NCBI RefSeq assembly: GCF_002150035.1
Contig: NZ_NETS01000011.1
Coordinates: 434,001 to 498,000, forward strand
Source of the DNA: Leptospira venezuelensis
GTDB taxonomy: Bacteria > Spirochaetota > Leptospiria > Leptospirales > Leptospiraceae
Reading direction: 5' to 3'
DNA length: 64,000 bases
Shown here: piece by piece, positions 62,280 through 64,000 of the stretch
Numbering within the stretch: position 1 is the stretch's first letter
Layout of the letters: each line of letters opens with the position of its first letter
Translations under genes and position numbers: made by a program
The notes under the pieces: model-generated
Told to the model about the DNA's origin: nothing
Database searches by the model: none
Seen by the model: the letters and a program-made list of their open reading frames with translations, nothing else

Positions 62280-64000
62280 ATGAATACTATCTCGAAATCC
62301 AAATTTAACTTTGTACTTCTCTTAATAACTATTATTATTAGTAGTTCTGCTTATTCAGAAGAGGATCCGAATAAGAATACAAAGGAAATAATTCAAAATC
62401 CTCTGCCCTCTTCCGATCCGAATAAGACGGAATCTGCTGATCCAAAAACTAAAAAGCAAGAGCCTAAATATAATTCTCCCTGGAAAGGAAATATTCCTGT
62501 GGATCATCTCAGAACTCTTTTAGTTACTCCTGAACAAATGAAGGATACTCAAAAGTCGGATCTGTTTTGGTTAGATAATTTGAAATTGGGAGCATCTCTC
62601 CGTCCTAGATTTGAAGCTAGGGAGAATCCAGACTTCAATAAGAAGACAGATGATTATAGCTCTTTCGTAGGACAGAACACCCAACTTTGGTTTTTATTCG
62701 ATCCTTCCCCCTATTATGCGATCAAAGTGACTGTACAAGATAGTAGGCTTTGGGGTGGTAGTCAAACTCCTCAGAATGCAGGTAACTGGACTTACGGTCT
62801 CAGTACAGGTGCCGGAACCACTTTGACTCCGGCTACTTCTACAAACACAAATATTAGGAATAATACTGATATTAGAGAAGCTTACATAGTATTCAAAAAA
62901 ACTGATAAACTACCTGTTTCAGTTTTTGTAGGAAGACAAGTATTTGCTTTCGGAGATTTAAAAATTGTGGGTCCACTAAACTGGCTTCATACCGGTTTTG
63001 CTTTTGATGGTGTTAGATTCGTTCATGATTCTCAATGGTTTAGATCACATGTATTCGGAACGATCTTGTCCAATCAATATGATGCTCCATACGGCTTAAC
63101 CACGAGTAACGGAAGATCTAAAGGTTCGATCGACCAAGCATACTTTTTTTGTGCTTATAATACCATCAAGTTCGGAGAGGAAGCTCATCTGGATCTATAT
63201 ATGTTTGAAGTTTCTAAAAAATGGATACCAAACCCGAATCCGACAGACTTCGACAATCGTTTAAAACAGAGAGATGATCTACTGACTACCGGCCTTAGAT
63301 TCACCAATAGAACGAATAATAATCTTTTGCCTGCTGGAAAGATTTGGGACTGGACTATTGAATCTGCATGGCAGTCTGGAATGACTGGAGACAGAGTAAA
63401 GGCAGACTGGGATATTTTAGACCAAAAGGCGGCTAACGGTAAAAATATTTATACGGAGAAGGTTCAGTATGATACGAGACTTCTCTCTCTGGATACTGGC
63501 ATTAAGATCAACGATTGGATCCGCTTAGGATTAGGTTATACGTATGCTTCTGGAGATCCGAATAGATCAGATTCTAAGGTAGGAACTTGGCAGAGTTTAT
63601 TTCCTCAGATCGCCGGTTCATTCCCCAATTGGAACACTATGAACGGGCAATCCCTAATGGCTGGATTTGAAAATATAAAATCTTATTCCATTCGTGCAAA
63701 TCTCAAAACCGAATATGGAATGTTCATATTTACGATTTACGATACCCAGAAGGCAAATCTGCAAGATGCTTGGTATAAGGTTTCCGGTGTTCCGAATACT
63801 GGTTTAAGCACAGAGAATTATTCTAATGATAAGTTCTCCTACGAAAATTCCAGATTGGGAAGAAGGTTATTCTACCAATATGACTTTACCTGGATCCACA
63901 ATTATACTGAATCAGTTTCTATCTGGATGGGAATTTCTCTCGTAAAAGCTAAAGAAGCAATCGGCAACGAAAGAACAAATCCATTTGCTTCCAATCCAGA
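62280..64000 (+). CDS. Alginate-export-type outer-membrane porin, truncated by window edge
   Basis: The open frame from ATG 62280 runs to the window end without a stop, giving more than 570 residues. A signal peptide (MNTISKSKFNFVLLLITIII SSSAYS) is followed by a polar linker of Asp/Asn/Lys/Pro to about residue 65. Then comes a barrel-type sequence: LKLGASLRPRFEARENPDFN, QNTQLWFLFDPSPYYAIKVT, VFVGRQVFAFGDLKIVGPLN and LRFTNRTNNNLLP. The 'R.RFE.R.N' start and 'GRQ.F..GD..IVGP' motif are those of the alginate export (AlgE-like) porin family. The true substrate cannot be read; the name marks the fold. It lies 1.1 kb from the nitrate-reductase-type gene and has a sigma-54 promoter. Confidence 0.85.
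   Translation, partial: MNTISKSKFNFVLLLITIIISSSAYSEEDPNKNTKEIIQNPLPSSDPNKTESADPKTKKQEPKYNSPWKGNIPVDHLRTLLVTPEQMKDTQKSDLFWLDNLKLGASLRPRFEARENPDFNKKTDDYSSFVGQNTQLWFLFDPSPYYAIKVTVQDSRLWGGSQTPQNAGNWTYGLSTGAGTTLTPATSTNTNIRNNTDIREAYIVFKKTDKLPVSVFVGRQVFAFGDLKIVGPLNWLHTGFAFDGVRFVHDSQWFRSHVFGTILSNQYDAPYGLTTSNGRSKGSIDQAYFFCAYNTIKFGEEAHLDLYMFEVSKKWIPNPNPTDFDNRLKQRDDLLTTGLRFTNRTNNNLLPAGKIWDWTIESAWQSGMTGDRVKADWDILDQKAANGKNIYTEKVQYDTRLLSLDTGIKINDWIRLGLGYTYASGDPNRSDSKVGTWQSLFPQIAGSFPNWNTMNGQSLMAGFENIKSYSIRANLKTEYGMFIFTIYDTQKANLQDAWYKVSGVPNTGLSTENYSNDKFSYENSRLGRRLFYQYDFTWIHNYTESVSIWMGISLVKAKEAIGNERTNPFASNP

Overview
The window looks like chromosomal DNA of a Leptospira species. The base composition is moderately AT-rich, TTG and GTG starts are common, and many short lipoproteins carry loose spirochaetal lipoboxes (a Cys about 15-25 residues in, often after F, I or N). 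Other pointers are stand-alone membrane-sensor regulators, 7TM sensor proteins and AraC regulators with membrane N-termini. The cbb3 oxidase, molybdenum nitrate-reductase-like enzyme, encapsulin and alginate-export porin suggest a free-living or 'intermediate' species rather than a strict pathogen. This placement is inference. No tRNA, rRNA, CRISPR array, insertion sequence or prophage was seen.

Layout. 1-10.2 kb: a truncated lipoprotein, a 7TM-AraC regulator, a fatty-acid desaturase, a DMT transporter, an unrecognised 560-residue protein and three lipoproteins (MORN repeats, Cox11-like, discoidin-like). 10.4-19.7 kb: Rrf2 regulator, lipase-like hydrolase, LysR divergent from leuCD with a perfect palindrome between them, acyltransferase, small lipoprotein, crotonase and a multi-PAS kinase. 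20-26 kb: FadL-type porin, then the main highlight: serine acetyltransferase (cysE) converging on a two-gene operon that encodes a Family 2A encapsulin shell and its cysteine desulfurase cargo with a long disordered N-terminal extension. 26-36 kb: lipoproteins, AraC plus PEBP protein, thiM, a two-component system whose 1046-residue hybrid kinase has two kinase cores, and a CoA-transferase. 36.4-44.5 kb: a complete cco cluster, ccoN-O-Q-P-G-H-I-S plus a SafE-like protein, preceded by an FNR-type box and followed by a Crp/Fnr regulator on the other strand. 44.5-57.6 kb: beta-CASP nuclease, LytTR two-component pair, Hsp20, HdeD, DoxX/AraC, a TetR-controlled pair and a 7TM-PP2C-TPR protein. 57.6-64 kb: a 1175-residue fusion of nitrate reductase, FAD reductase and BFD domain, small unknown genes, and a truncated alginate-export-type porin behind a near-consensus sigma-54 promoter.

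How they work together. CysE makes O-acetylserine, the precursor of cysteine; the desulfurase takes sulfur from cysteine; the shell encloses it. The three genes therefore form a sulfur-handling compartment module. The cco cluster is a self-contained micro-aerobic respiratory module: structural subunits, FeS maturation protein, copper pump and copper-handling membrane protein. The nitrate-reductase fusion and the porin may belong to one sigma-54/nitrogen-responsive region.
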